A stretch of DNA of 64,000 nt from positions 19,002,082 to 19,066,081 of the forward strand of contig NC_067207.1 in the NCBI RefSeq assembly GCF_026262505.1, in the 5' to 3' direction. Below the pieces are notes generated by a model. The model was not told where the DNA came from and did no database searches. It saw only the letters and a list, made by a program, of their open reading frames with translations. Source of the stretch: Trichomonas vaginalis G3. Lineage: Eukaryota > Parabasalia > Trichomonadida > Trichomonadidae. The translations under genes and the position numbers were made by a program. Below, piece after piece: positions 1 through 10,001 of this stretch. Numbering within the stretch: the first letter of the stretch is position 1; each line of letters opens with the position of its first letter.

Positions 1-793
1 TTAACGTTGCTCGATGTTATTCAACGAAACCTCAAGGAATAAATTAATTGTAAATTGTATATCTGTCTTAAATGTTGTAACTATTTTATTATGAAATTTT
101 AGTTTTTTATGATAAAAAGATAAGAAATATTTCGAAATATGTGGGAAATAGCAAAGATGAGTTAAGGATATTAAGAAAAAGAATGAGTATGTGCAAAATA
201 GAGCAACATCAGGTGTAGCAAGCAACTAAAAAGAATAATAACTTATTGGGAAAATTTTTCATGGAATGAGTGTGTTCGGTAAGACTGTTCCCCCTGATGT
301 ATTTTTGATGTACTCATTGGTTAACTAATAGTCTAATAACGCAAAATTTATCCAATGGTTACCTATCATTGAATGAGAAACTTGGGTTGGAGCTTGCCTT
401 GTTATGTTATTCCTACTATTTTGGATGAAATAGGTCTTTTGGATGAAATTTTCAGTATTCGATTTTTAAGACTTATTGCTTGATATGTATACAAATTTTT
501 GTGAACTATTGTCCCTTTTTTTCAACCATATAGTTTTTAGTCTAACTTAATGTGTTTTAAGTCGAGATAAGTTACTGATAAACTCTACTTATGACAAAAT
601 GCAAAACTGCTGATGAATATTTTATTTCTTTTGACTTCAAAATTGTCGTTGTGTTATTTCGTGTATAATAACTTAATCAAAATTATCTGAAATCATAGTT
701 GTCATGTATAAAATAAGATTTTTTTTTCATAAAGAGTCACAAAGATTTTTTATATGGTAAAATGCAAATTAACATGACCGTTAAAATTTTTTA
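1..793. other. Intergenic, no gene seen
   Basis: AT-rich sequence upstream of the first ankyrin gene. The longest open frame here (74 codons, minus strand) has no recognisable family and looks like chance. No clear initiator motif was seen just before the ATG at 794. Confidence 0.6.
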
Positions 794-3019
794 ATGTCTG
801 ATCAAGACATTCACCCAGGCAAATACATTGAACTGAGAAATAACTTTAAATACTACATCGATACATATCTTGCCTTGTATCAGCTAAAAACTGAAAATGA
901 AGAAGAATTAAACTCGATTTACAAAATGATCAAGACAGAACTGATTGATTCAAAGAAATTTAGCCCAAAAAAGATTATAAAAGATATTTTAGACATTATT
1001 CCGTATAATAATCGTTATGCAAAGTCATATTTGACTCTAGCCAAACTCATTTCTGATGATTATCATATAACAGAGGTCAACAATATTCCAACTATTTCTA
1101 ACTACATGTTTTATAAAGAATATGGAATTAAATTAGACAAATCTTATGATTTCGAAAAAAATAAATCAGAAAATCTGGATATTCATACAGAAAATACAAT
1201 TTACAGAGCAATTATGTATAATGACAAAGAAAAATTCATCCCATTTACTGAAAGTGACGGATTTGATGAAAAACAAAAACTTGATAGAATATTATATCCC
1301 TCCGCTTATAATGAATATTCATTACTTGAATTATGTTGTTACCACGGAGCAGTTGACTGTTTCAAGTTATTAATAACAAAATTTAACCCAGAAATAACAA
1401 AAACATGTCTTTGTTTATCATTTTTAGGCGGAAATCCAGAGATCATGAGCGAATGTTTGAAATATCAAACACCAGATGAAAATTGCATGGAGTATGCAAT
1501 TATTTCACACAACATTGATTTCGTCACATTCTTGATGAACGAATACAATATTAAAATCAACTTAAATGATTGCGGAAGGTATAATAATCTTGAATCATTT
1601 TTAGTTTATTACGATCAAACTAATGATATAAACAAATGCTTTGTTTATTCATCTATTTTTGACACACCATCCATTTGCGAATATTTCCTTTCACATGGTG
1701 CAAATATTAAAGCAAAAGATGAAGATGGAAGAACTGCTCTTCATCTTGCAGCATCTAAAAATCAAGCAACAGCTGAATTTCTTATTTCACATGGTGCATA
1801 TGTCAATGAAAAAGATGAAGATGGAAGAACTGCTCTTTATGTTGCAGCGTCATATAATAGAAAAGAAATAGCCGAACTTCTTATTTCACATGGTGCAAAG
1901 ATCAATGAAAAAAATAAATATGGAAAAACCGCTCTTTATATTGCAATAAATAATAATTATAAAGAAATGGCTGAACTTCTTATTTCACATGGTGCAAATA
2001 TCAATGAAAAAGATAAATATGGAGAAACCGCTCTTCATAAGGCAGCAGATTATAATAGAAAAGAAATGGCTGAATTTCTTATTTCACATGGTGCAAATAT
2101 CAATGAAAAAGATAAATATGGAGAAACCGCTCTTCATGAAGCATTGCGTTTTAATCATACAGATTTAGCCGAATTTCTTATTTCACATGGTGCAAATATC
2201 AATGAAAAGTTTGATTATGGAGAAACCGCTCTTTATATTGCAATAGATAATAATTATAAAGAAATAGCCGAACTTCTTATTTCACATGGTGCAAATATCA
2301 ATGAAAAGTTTGATTATGGAGAAACTGCTCTTCATGTAGCATCGCTTTTGAATCATACTGATTTAGCCGAACTTCTTATTTCTCATGGTGCAATTGTCAA
2401 TGAAAAAGATATACAAGGACAAACAGCTCTTCATTTTGCAGCAAAAGGAAATGGTAAAGAAGCAATCGAGCTTCTTATTTCTCATGGTGCAAGCGTCACT
2501 GAAAAAAATAAATATGGACAAACAGCTCTTCATTTTGCAGCAAAAGGAAATGGTAAAGAAGCAATGGAACTTCTTATTTCACATGGTGCAAGCGTCACTG
2601 AAAAAAATAAATATGGAAGAACTGCTCTTCATTTTGCAGCAAAAGGAAATGGTAAAGAAACAGCCGAATTTCTTATTTCACATGGTGTAAATGTCAATGA
2701 AAAAGATAAATATGGACAAACTGCTCTTTATCTTGCAGCAGATTATGACAGTAGAGAAACAGCCGAACTTCTTATCTCACATGGTGCAAATATCAATGAA
2801 AAAGATAAATATGGAAGAACCGCTCTTCATTATGCAGCATGTAATGATAGTAAAGAAACAGCCGAGCTTCTTATCTCACATGGTGCAAATATCAATGAAA
2901 AAGATAAATTTAGAAGAACCGCATTTCATTATGCAACAAAATGTAATAATAAAAAAACAGCTGAACTTCTTATCTCACTTGGTGCAAATATCAACCACTC
3001 TATATGTTGCAACATATAA
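794..3019 (+). CDS. DUF3447/ankyrin-repeat protein, last repeat disrupted
   Basis: A 741-residue protein of the large trichomonad family that pairs an N-terminal helical region with ankyrin repeats. Residues 1-110 carry the family signature (YKYYID-like start, then LYQLKTENEEELNSIYKMIK). About 280-735 hold some fourteen 33-residue ankyrin repeats, each with TALH.A and LLISHGANINEK-type signatures and nearly identical at the DNA level, so copy number probably changes by recombination. Ankyrin repeats bind proteins; the partner is unknown. Oddity: the frame ends with NHSICCNI, whereas the next frame across the same DNA (about 2993-3044) reads TTLYVATYKSSEHLKT, which resembles another repeat helix. 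A small frameshifting deletion near 2993 may therefore have shortened the C-terminus. A sister gene starts at 63730. The family assignment is secure; any cellular role is not visible. Confidence 0.9.
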   Translation: MSDQDIHPGKYIELRNNFKYYIDTYLALYQLKTENEEELNSIYKMIKTELIDSKKFSPKKIIKDILDIIPYNNRYAKSYLTLAKLISDDYHITEVNNIPTISNYMFYKEYGIKLDKSYDFEKNKSENLDIHTENTIYRAIMYNDKEKFIPFTESDGFDEKQKLDRILYPSAYNEYSLLELCCYHGAVDCFKLLITKFNPEITKTCLCLSFLGGNPEIMSECLKYQTPDENCMEYAIISHNIDFVTFLMNEYNIKINLNDCGRYNNLESFLVYYDQTNDINKCFVYSSIFDTPSICEYFLSHGANIKAKDEDGRTALHLAASKNQATAEFLISHGAYVNEKDEDGRTALYVAASYNRKEIAELLISHGAKINEKNKYGKTALYIAINNNYKEMAELLISHGANINEKDKYGETALHKAADYNRKEMAEFLISHGANINEKDKYGETALHEALRFNHTDLAEFLISHGANINEKFDYGETALYIAIDNNYKEIAELLISHGANINEKFDYGETALHVASLLNHTDLAELLISHGAIVNEKDIQGQTALHFAAKGNGKEAIELLISHGASVTEKNKYGQTALHFAAKGNGKEAMELLISHGASVTEKNKYGRTALHFAAKGNGKETAEFLISHGVNVNEKDKYGQTALYLAADYDSRETAELLISHGANINEKDKYGRTALHYAACNDSKETAELLISHGANINEKDKFRRTAFHYATKCNNKKTAELLISLGANINHSICCNI

Positions 3020-4135
3020 ATCAAGTGAGCATCTTAAGACTTGATAATTATATAAACAATCTGATTTGACATCCAAAAACTTTAAAAGCAATAGTATGCT
3101 ATTTTTTTAATATTGAACCATAGATCCTATAATTAGATGAGTTAGAACGGTTTTTTCGCCATATACTTTTGATAAAAATTGACATTTTTATTATTAACAA
3201 AATTAAACTCTTTCTGCATATATATGAGATGATAATTTACCAAAATCTATTAGTAAAGAATAAAATATAATAAGTAAATTAACATTCCATATAGAGAAGT
3301 AATTAAAGAGAAGTGTATTAACTCTAACCATCATATCTAAGCTAAACTTGTTTCAAAGATTAATGTTTATCCATAGAGCACCTTAATGATGCAGTTGTAC
3401 ATATATATTGCCTCATAATTTTCTGGATCTTTAGATCAAATTTCCATTAATACTTCAATATCTACCTGTTTATATATTGAATAATGCATATAAATAGATA
3501 GAAAAGGATAAGTATTAACTTTGATCATCGATATTTGATATTTCGTGAAAATAATATTCCTATATTAAGGAATAACAATTCTACAAAGTCTGGTTGTAAT
3601 AATATATTTTCTCAAAATAGCATCCTATGTAGATAAATATTGTTTATTATTTAAAATTTGGAATAATAAAAATTTATTTATGCATAAATACATTTCCAAC
3701 AAGTTAAAAATACTATATTAACAATATTGAGCATTGTTTTGTCAAAGACTTAATCAAATTTCCAAGATAATTTATTGCAAATAAACATTTTGTTCAGTAA
3801 TTATTTTTTTGAAAAATCCGACTCACACAATCCATGTCGTGAAGGGTGCATGCCAAAATTATAGCCTCAATGTTTTTTTATATTATGATGATAGATATTG
3901 GTAATCGCGATGGATCTTATGTGGTGTAAAGTGAATATTATTGTAAATTATTTCGGAGTATGAACTAATTAAAGGAAAATACTATTCAGCCACTAAATTG
4001 ATATTCAAAAATTCAATTTCATGGACAATTATTAAAGATTTGTAAGTATGGTCTGATTCTGAAATAATTCTTTGCCTATAAAAAGTTCTTTCAAGAAGGT
4101 TTCTCTCTGAAAGTTCACATTCCCATTCGTAATAA
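3020..4135. other. Intergenic, no gene seen
   Basis: About 1.1 kb of AT-rich DNA between the ankyrin gene and MULE copy A. I see no coding frame, tRNA or ordered repeat. Confidence 0.6.
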
Positions 4136-4143
4136 AAATTTTG

Positions 4144-4270
4144 GGTAAAAAAGGGGGTTGGCGTCCTAAGGCGTCCTAGTGTAAATTTCTCAAAATTGTG
4201 ATATTTACATCACATTTTTGAGAGGTTTATGGGCGTCCTAAGGGAAAATTGAATAGCTAGGGCGTCCCGA
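4144..4270 (+). repeat. Left terminal and subterminal inverted repeat of MULE copy A
   Basis: Contains four copies of the heptamer GGCGTCC at 4160, 4170, 4232 and 4261. Between the two pairs lies a near-perfect hairpin: CTCAAAATTGTGAT, a 6-base loop, then ATCACATTTTTGAG (one mismatch). The layout mirrors the right end, as expected for transposase binding sites. The role is inferred. Confidence 0.75.
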
Positions 4271-4917
4271 ATTTTCATTCTAAGATTTAAATATATTATA
4301 TACTTAAGTATAATACAAGCAATATAAAAATTAAATTTTTATTATGTTAACTTATAAGAAATTTTTTTGAATTATCGTTGATTTATTGTAATCTTTCCAG
4401 GCTATACTTTTGAAATCAACTTTACCTGTCATACGCATTAATGTAGTAGATGTCCAGGTGTAGCTATTATATCCCAGCAATATTGGTATTTTATCATTGT
4501 AAGATATCAAAATGAAGCGTTTTTTCAGATATAATTTTTCGTAAATTTTTCAAAAATAAGATGGTAAAAAAGCCTCGACTTGCTCGAAAAATAACAATTT
4601 TTTTACTTGTAAAAATAACCCTTTTACAGCATGGGCAGCTATTCAATCACTATTTCTTTTTCTAAAAGTATATTTTTCAAAAAAAATTAAGATCAAATTC
4701 GACAATTTCTTGATGAAAGCAAAAATATTACACATACTTCTAGATGCATGGGATAAAATATGCAATTATTCAATCAATTCGCATGATTTGAAAAAAAATC
4801 TAAATTTGATAAAAATGTAGAAAATTTTTATTTTTAACTTGAGATTCGATTTTTTTGATCCAATTTGTGAATTTTTTTTGATCGGAATTTCAATTAATTT
4901 GTTGATCAAAAATGACC

Positions 4918-6024
4918 TCACAATGTTTGATCATAAGTGAAGTCATCTTCATGGGTATTTAGAAATTCCAAGCGAAATTGCTTATTTCTCGCAGATGTAA
5001 TATCTGAGAAAATCGAATTTAAATATTCATAGAAACCCAAATCATTCTCCGGTTCGAATAATTCATCTGTTGCTTTTTCTGTTTTTTCTATGAATTTTAA
5101 TAATTTGATTAATAAATCTTCATCAGGAAGAATTATTGCTGCATTTGTGATAAAATTCCATATTGAGGTAATATGGCAATAATTACATTTATAAAATGTA
5201 ATTTTATCCAAAATTTTTTGGCAAATTCGCATAATAGCATTAATATTTGAAGCTGAGATTAAACCTGTGATTACTTCTGTAACTTTTGGAAAATCATCGC
5301 AATTTAATATCTCTTTATATTGAATTGAGAAATAAAAAAAATCAAATGGATTCATTTCTTCAATTTCAAGGAGATTGTAAAAATTGATAGAAGTGTTATT
5401 GCAACAAATTGTATTTGCAGCAAAAAATATCATTTGCTCGATTCCATTTTTGGAATAAATTTGCTGGAACAATGTTAAATTAAAACAGTTGCTTAATTTT
5501 TCTTCATTGTTTTCATAAAAAAGTAACAAGTTTGCAACTGAAATTTCAAAATTTTGATAATTGCCAGTTATTTCAGTAAATATATATATTTGCTTTTCTT
5601 CATCTAAAAATGGCAAATATTGATTTGCAATATTAACTAAAGTTTGGGATAAATTGTTCCAGTTTGATTTTACAATTTGTGAGCACATTATGTAATATGT
5701 AAATTTATCCGCTTTGTAGGAATTTAAAATTGTTTGTTGTTCTGTTTCAGTTAAATTACTGAATTTTTCAAGATTAATATTGTGATAAAAAATAGAATCC
5801 TTGAAACATTCTGATATCTTTTCAATGTTTAAAACGGATGCTAAAAAATGTAAAAGAACTTCATCAGTCACTGTGATTTTTTTGAAAAATTTATCCCAAT
5901 TCAAGCATCCAATTGATCTTTCTGTCATTGTACTTATGCATTGATAAAGTTGATTTAATGAATCCGAAGAATAATCATTATGCTTGACTAGTTGAGTTAG
6001 TTGATACAGACTGTCGTCAGCCAT
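4918..6024 (-). CDS. MULE accessory protein, unknown function, intact copy
   Basis: A 368-residue, mostly helical, leucine/isoleucine-rich protein that I do not recognise. It starts MADDSLYQLTQLVKHNDY and ends HEDDFTYDQTL. A cysteine/histidine cluster (CQKIL, then YKCNYCHITS near residue 290) could bind metal, but this is not a known motif. It is divergent from the transposase across about 500 bp that includes the 167-bp repeats. The upstream DNA reads TTCATTTTTTTAAAATG, a plausible host initiator. Copy B holds the same gene with very few residue changes, but there it has an early stop and is split by a Polinton. Carriage by both copies argues that it belongs to the transposon. Possible roles are transposition accessory factor or captured host helical-repeat protein; neither is shown. 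Confidence 0.8.
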   Translation of the reverse strand: MADDSLYQLTQLVKHNDYSSDSLNQLYQCISTMTERSIGCLNWDKFFKKITVTDEVLLHFLASVLNIEKISECFKDSIFYHNINLEKFSNLTETEQQTILNSYKADKFTYYIMCSQIVKSNWNNLSQTLVNIANQYLPFLDEEKQIYIFTEITGNYQNFEISVANLLLFYENNEEKLSNCFNLTLFQQIYSKNGIEQMIFFAANTICCNNTSINFYNLLEIEEMNPFDFFYFSIQYKEILNCDDFPKVTEVITGLISASNINAIMRICQKILDKITFYKCNYCHITSIWNFITNAAIILPDEDLLIKLLKFIEKTEKATDELFEPENDLGFYEYLNSIFSDITSARNKQFRLEFLNTHEDDFTYDQTL

Positions 6025-6073
6025 TTTAAAAAAATGAATAAAATTGTATAGTAAATTATATTTGTGAAATTTG

Positions 6074-6472
6074 TGACGCTACATTCAATCTAAGACCAAT
6101 ATCTCAAAGAATTCCTCATTTAAGTATTACTTTTCATTGTTTTTTAAAAAATATCTTTGCTTATTTGTTCACTTTTTTGACATTTATTATATGCTTTTTA
6201 TCATATTTCCGATGATATGAATATATATTCTATATAAGAATGACGCTACATTCAATCTAAGACCAATATCTCAAAGAATTCCTCATTTAAGTATTACTTT
6301 TCATTGTTTTTTAAAAAATATCTTTGCTTATTTGTTCACTTTTTTGACATTTATTATATGCTTTTTATCATATTTCCGATGATATGAATATATATTCTAT
6401 ATAAGAATGACGCTACATTCAATCTAAGACCAATATCTCAAAGAATTCCTCATTTAAGTATTACTTTTCATT
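6074..6472. repeat. 167-bp tandem repeat (about 2.4 copies) between divergent MULE genes
   Basis: Units start TGACGCTACATTC at 6074, 6241 and 6408, giving an exact period of 167 bp; the third is partial. The block sits between the two divergent genes, where a shared promoter would be expected. The same block occurs in copy B at 29671-30068. Confidence 0.95.
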
Positions 6473-6510
6473 TTTGATTCAATTTTCGAACGGTTTTCGT
6501 AAATTTTGCA

Positions 6511-6525
6511 TCATTTCATTTTTTA
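6511..6525 (+). promoter_or_regulatory. Host-type initiator (Inr) of the MULE transposase
   Basis: TCATTTCATTTTTTA immediately precedes the ATG. It fits the trichomonad initiator TCAYTWYTCATTA well, with the expected transcription start at the A of TCA (6513) and a 13-base leader. Confidence 0.55.
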
Positions 6526-8784
6526 ATGGGAAAATCATCTATATTTAATCAAAAAAGAGCAAACTTTACAGACGAAAATAAAATATTTATCAGGGAACAA
6601 TCTGATAAATACCAAAAATCAACATCGAGAGATGAAAAAACGAATATAATCAAACAAGTTCTTCAATATTTTAATATTAAATACGCCGAAAATGAATCTA
6701 AAGCTGTCAGAAGATATTTTAGTTATATTGCAGTTAAAAATATTCCCGCAGTTACTGGAAAATATCCTGATACAATTGTTCGCAAAGATATGCTTTATTC
6801 GCATGATCATACAAATATTATTAATTCAAATAATATTGAACGTTACTACCGTTGCATCGATCATTCTTGTCAAGCACGTTATTTAGTTAAAATTGAGAAC
6901 AGTTCAGTTTCCGAAGATTTACAAAAGGAACATATACCCGAATGCAGACAATTTAAAAAGTTACAAAATGAAAAAAATGATCTTCATAAATCAATGACTC
7001 TGACAGAAATATACAATAAGGCAATGGCAAAATTTTCTGAAGACAACGGCACTTTTCAGCAGATTAAAAAATTTATGACAGAACTTGCTGTTGGTACTGA
7101 TGAAAACCCATTAATTAAAGATTCATTGGTCAGGGAAGTTTATAATAAGTCCAGAAAATTTTCTGTTGGAGAAAAAATTACAGACGATGAAATTGCTAAT
7201 TTTTGTTTAATAAATGGCGAGCAGTTTTTCATTGGCCATGATTTTCAAGCAAATTGTGAGACGATGTTTTTTGGTTTTGAGAAGGCAATTCAATTTGCAA
7301 AAGAAGCCACAGATTTATTTTGCGATGGAACTTTTAAAATTACACCAAAACATTTTCAAAAAGGACAGATGCTAACAATTATGATTTGTGAACCTTCAAC
7401 AAATCAATATCTACCACTTTTATTTATATTCATGAAAAACCGCACATTTGAATCTTATAAGAAGGCATTTGAATATATTTTTACTGTCAAGGGTATTCAA
7501 TTTTCAAAGCTAATTCAAATTCATTGTGATTTTGAAAAGGGAATGATAGAGGCACTTCAACAAATTTTCCCTAAAGTCCGTATAATTGGATGCCTATTTC
7601 ATTTCAAACAAGCTTTACACAGGAAACTTGTAGCACTTTATACAAAAAATTTCAATACTTTACAAAATTCTTTATTTAAGCTATATTCTATTACTCCATT
7701 CATGTCTCATGAAGAATTTGTACTTACAATGCATATAATTAATCAAAATAAAGTTGATTCGATCAAAGATTATATTGATTATTTCAACAAAGTTTGGTTG
7801 CCGCACTACAATTTAATATCTCAATATAATAATGCAACTGCAATATTCACTAATGATTGCCTCGAGAGTATGCATTCAGAATTTTCTTCGTTAAAACATC
7901 CAAACATTTATGAAGCTATTAAGAAGATATCTCAAATCCAATTAGATAAATATAACGCCATCAAAAATAACCAGAAGATCGAGCGCCATATAAAAACCGT
8001 TATCACTGATAGCTACAAAAATTATATTCTTGACTGCTTTCAAAAAGAACTTGAGAAAACAATTTTTTCTATCAAACAATACAACGTAAGTGATCTTTCT
8101 TTGGCTCAGAACGAGATTTCTCCATATGGTTCCATAGAATCGAGTTCATTGTTCGAAAATATTCCAGTTCATGATGCAGATATACTCAAATCGATCGATC
8201 TAACAGATAAAGATACAATGATCACTAAGTTTATTAATGAAAAAAGAGAAAAAATTATGGCATTATTTAATGAAACATTAAATCATCCAGATTTTAATTC
8301 ATCCACTCCAATTCAAACTAATTTTGAGCAAGCCGATACAAATCAAGGTTCAGATGCTCCAATTCGCTCCGAAAATTCAAATATTGCAGACTCTACAGAT
8401 TTAGAACCAGAAAATCAAAACCATCCTTCTACAAATCAAATGTCTAGTAATCTAGAACATAAGCTGGACCTTCTTGATCATATTGAAAAACAATTATCGA
8501 AAATGCGCTCGTTATTGGGAATTCTTCCTACTACAAATGCTATTGTTGGGCCGTCAAAACAAGTTTCAGTTAATAGCAAGCAAAATTCTGAAAAAAATAA
8601 GAAAAAATCTTCCATAACAACAAAATCAAACAATAAAAACAAAATTCATCCGACAATCCTCCTAAACGTAAAGCTCCTATTTCGGAAAGGATTCTCAGCG
8701 ATAATAACTTATATTTTCAAGTTCATCGAAAGAGATCGAAAAGCAAACGTTCCACATCTACAGAGAAAAAGAATTGATATATGA
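6526..8784 (+). CDS. MULE transposase, copy A, C-terminus frameshifted
   Basis: A 752-residue frame. Around residues 106-143 is a FLYWCH/WRKY-like zinc finger (YYRCIDHSCQARY, then HIPEC) expected to bind the terminal repeats. The MULE catalytic core follows: FCDGTF (first Asp near 267), IHCDFEKG (second Asp near 335), GCLFHFKQ (the C..H motif, 354-361) and the Glu of DCLESMHSEF near 447. A polar low-complexity tail follows. Compared with copy B, one A is missing from the run near 8635-8641, so the last 45 or so residues here are out of frame (KNKIHPTILL instead of KKQNSSDNPP). The catalytic core is untouched. The MULE family is sure; activity of this copy is unknown. Confidence 0.93.
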   Translation: MGKSSIFNQKRANFTDENKIFIREQSDKYQKSTSRDEKTNIIKQVLQYFNIKYAENESKAVRRYFSYIAVKNIPAVTGKYPDTIVRKDMLYSHDHTNIINSNNIERYYRCIDHSCQARYLVKIENSSVSEDLQKEHIPECRQFKKLQNEKNDLHKSMTLTEIYNKAMAKFSEDNGTFQQIKKFMTELAVGTDENPLIKDSLVREVYNKSRKFSVGEKITDDEIANFCLINGEQFFIGHDFQANCETMFFGFEKAIQFAKEATDLFCDGTFKITPKHFQKGQMLTIMICEPSTNQYLPLLFIFMKNRTFESYKKAFEYIFTVKGIQFSKLIQIHCDFEKGMIEALQQIFPKVRIIGCLFHFKQALHRKLVALYTKNFNTLQNSLFKLYSITPFMSHEEFVLTMHIINQNKVDSIKDYIDYFNKVWLPHYNLISQYNNATAIFTNDCLESMHSEFSSLKHPNIYEAIKKISQIQLDKYNAIKNNQKIERHIKTVITDSYKNYILDCFQKELEKTIFSIKQYNVSDLSLAQNEISPYGSIESSSLFENIPVHDADILKSIDLTDKDTMITKFINEKREKIMALFNETLNHPDFNSSTPIQTNFEQADTNQGSDAPIRSENSNIADSTDLEPENQNHPSTNQMSSNLEHKLDLLDHIEKQLSKMRSLLGILPTTNAIVGPSKQVSVNSKQNSEKNKKKSSITTKSNNKNKIHPTILLNVKLLFRKGFSAIITYIFKFIERDRKANVPHLQRKRIDI

Positions 8785-9509
8785 AGTCTAATTCCTTTTA
8801 TAACTACTATATTTTTATTCTTATGACTAAAAAATAATATATTATTTAACAATTTTCATTTTTTTCTTTTAACAATTTCGTTTTATTTCCATTTATTGTT
8901 AAATGATTTTTAGCATACACCTTTCTTTGTTCATCTTCTAAATACAATTTATTTTTTCTTAGATATAATTCTATTCATTCAATTCGATCGTCATTTTTCA
9001 GTACATGATCGTAATTTTCAATTATTGATCGCGATTTTACTTCAGAATTTGTTCGCAATATTGCTTATCAAAATTATATCTCTATTCTCTCATTTCTGTT
9101 TAGTCAATATCATTACACTCCTATTGTCTAATAACATGCTATTAATTTTCTTAAAATTAAAAAAAATATCAACTTTTAAAAACAGAAACTTAACATCCTT
9201 AGGTCAATGGATTTTGATGTGAGATACATTTAATCTGTTTTTCTTTTTTTATTTTAAATAATTGAATATTTATAGTTGTTATGGGTCTTACATCATGTAA
9301 AACGAATTTTCTTAAAGTAAATTTACTTTTTCTTCAATCTTTCTTACATATTTATTAAAAAAAAATTATCCAAAAAAAGATGTTTTAGAATGAAAAAAAT
9401 AGAAAAATCTTCATTTATAGTCTTTCTTGAATGTATACGTTTTGATTTTTTTCTTTTTTAAAAAAATTAATTTCTAGAAAAATCGAGAAAAAATCATTTT
9501 CTTCTATTT

Positions 9510-9638
9510 TTTTAGGACGCCATACCCATTGAAATCTCTTCTCAGGACGCCATAAACTATTCAATTATGGTGTAAACTTCTCAAAAATTGAATAGTTTAC
9601 ATCAGGACGCCTTAGGACGCCAACCCTTTACGCGCCCA
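9510..9638 (-). repeat. Right terminal and subterminal inverted repeat of MULE copy A
   Basis: Four inverted heptamers GGACGCC at 9515, 9545, 9606 and 9616 mirror the left end. Between the pairs lies a perfect 13-bp inverted repeat (AAACTATTCAATT and its complement). The element ends ...TTTACGCGCCC and is followed by AAATTTTG. Confidence 0.75.
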
Positions 9639-9646
9639 AATTTTGC

Positions 9647-10001
9647 ACTTTTCTAATTTGCCGCGTCAAATGTCAGGCGGGAGGCTATCAACTAATTAAA
9701 GATTATATAATGTTATGATATAATGGATTAAAAAAACGATAGAATGTCAGGCGAAAATGAGGGGAAAAGTGAGAAAAGTGGCTTTTCAGTTTACAATTTT
9801 TAGTTGATACACATCTAATTAAAGATTATTATTGTTTTATCAATGGATGTCATTTTAACCAACGAATTAATATATTACATGAATGGAAAATGAAATATGT
9901 GTAAATAAATGCAATGAGACATTCTGAAAGCCTGTTTATTTAAACAAATTAAAATAAAATAAGTTTTATTTACATCAAAAATTATGTTGAATTGTTATTA
10001 T
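9647..10001. other. Short intergenic stretch, no gene
   Basis: Contains two copies of the short string AATGTCAGGCG (about 9668 and 9745) and otherwise plain AT-rich DNA downstream of the acidic-repeat gene. Confidence 0.5.

Larger units (their letters stand above)
4144..9638 (+). mobile_element. MULE (Mutator-like) DNA transposon, copy A, 5,495 bp
   Basis: A full-length class II element. The left end starts GGTAAAAAAGGGGGTTGGC and the right end is the inverse of GGGCGCGTAAAGGGTTGGC, followed at both ends by the shared CGTCCTAAGGCGTCC. It is flanked by an 8-bp direct repeat AAATTTTG (4136-4143 and 9639-9646), the target duplication. It carries two divergent genes (4918-6024 minus, 6526-8784 plus) around a tandem-repeat promoter region. 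Copy B (23357-49645) is almost identical in the shared parts, so both moved recently. The one clear lesion seen in copy A is a 1-base deletion near the transposase 3' end. The MULE assignment rests on the transposase domain and the 8-bp duplication. Confidence 0.92.
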
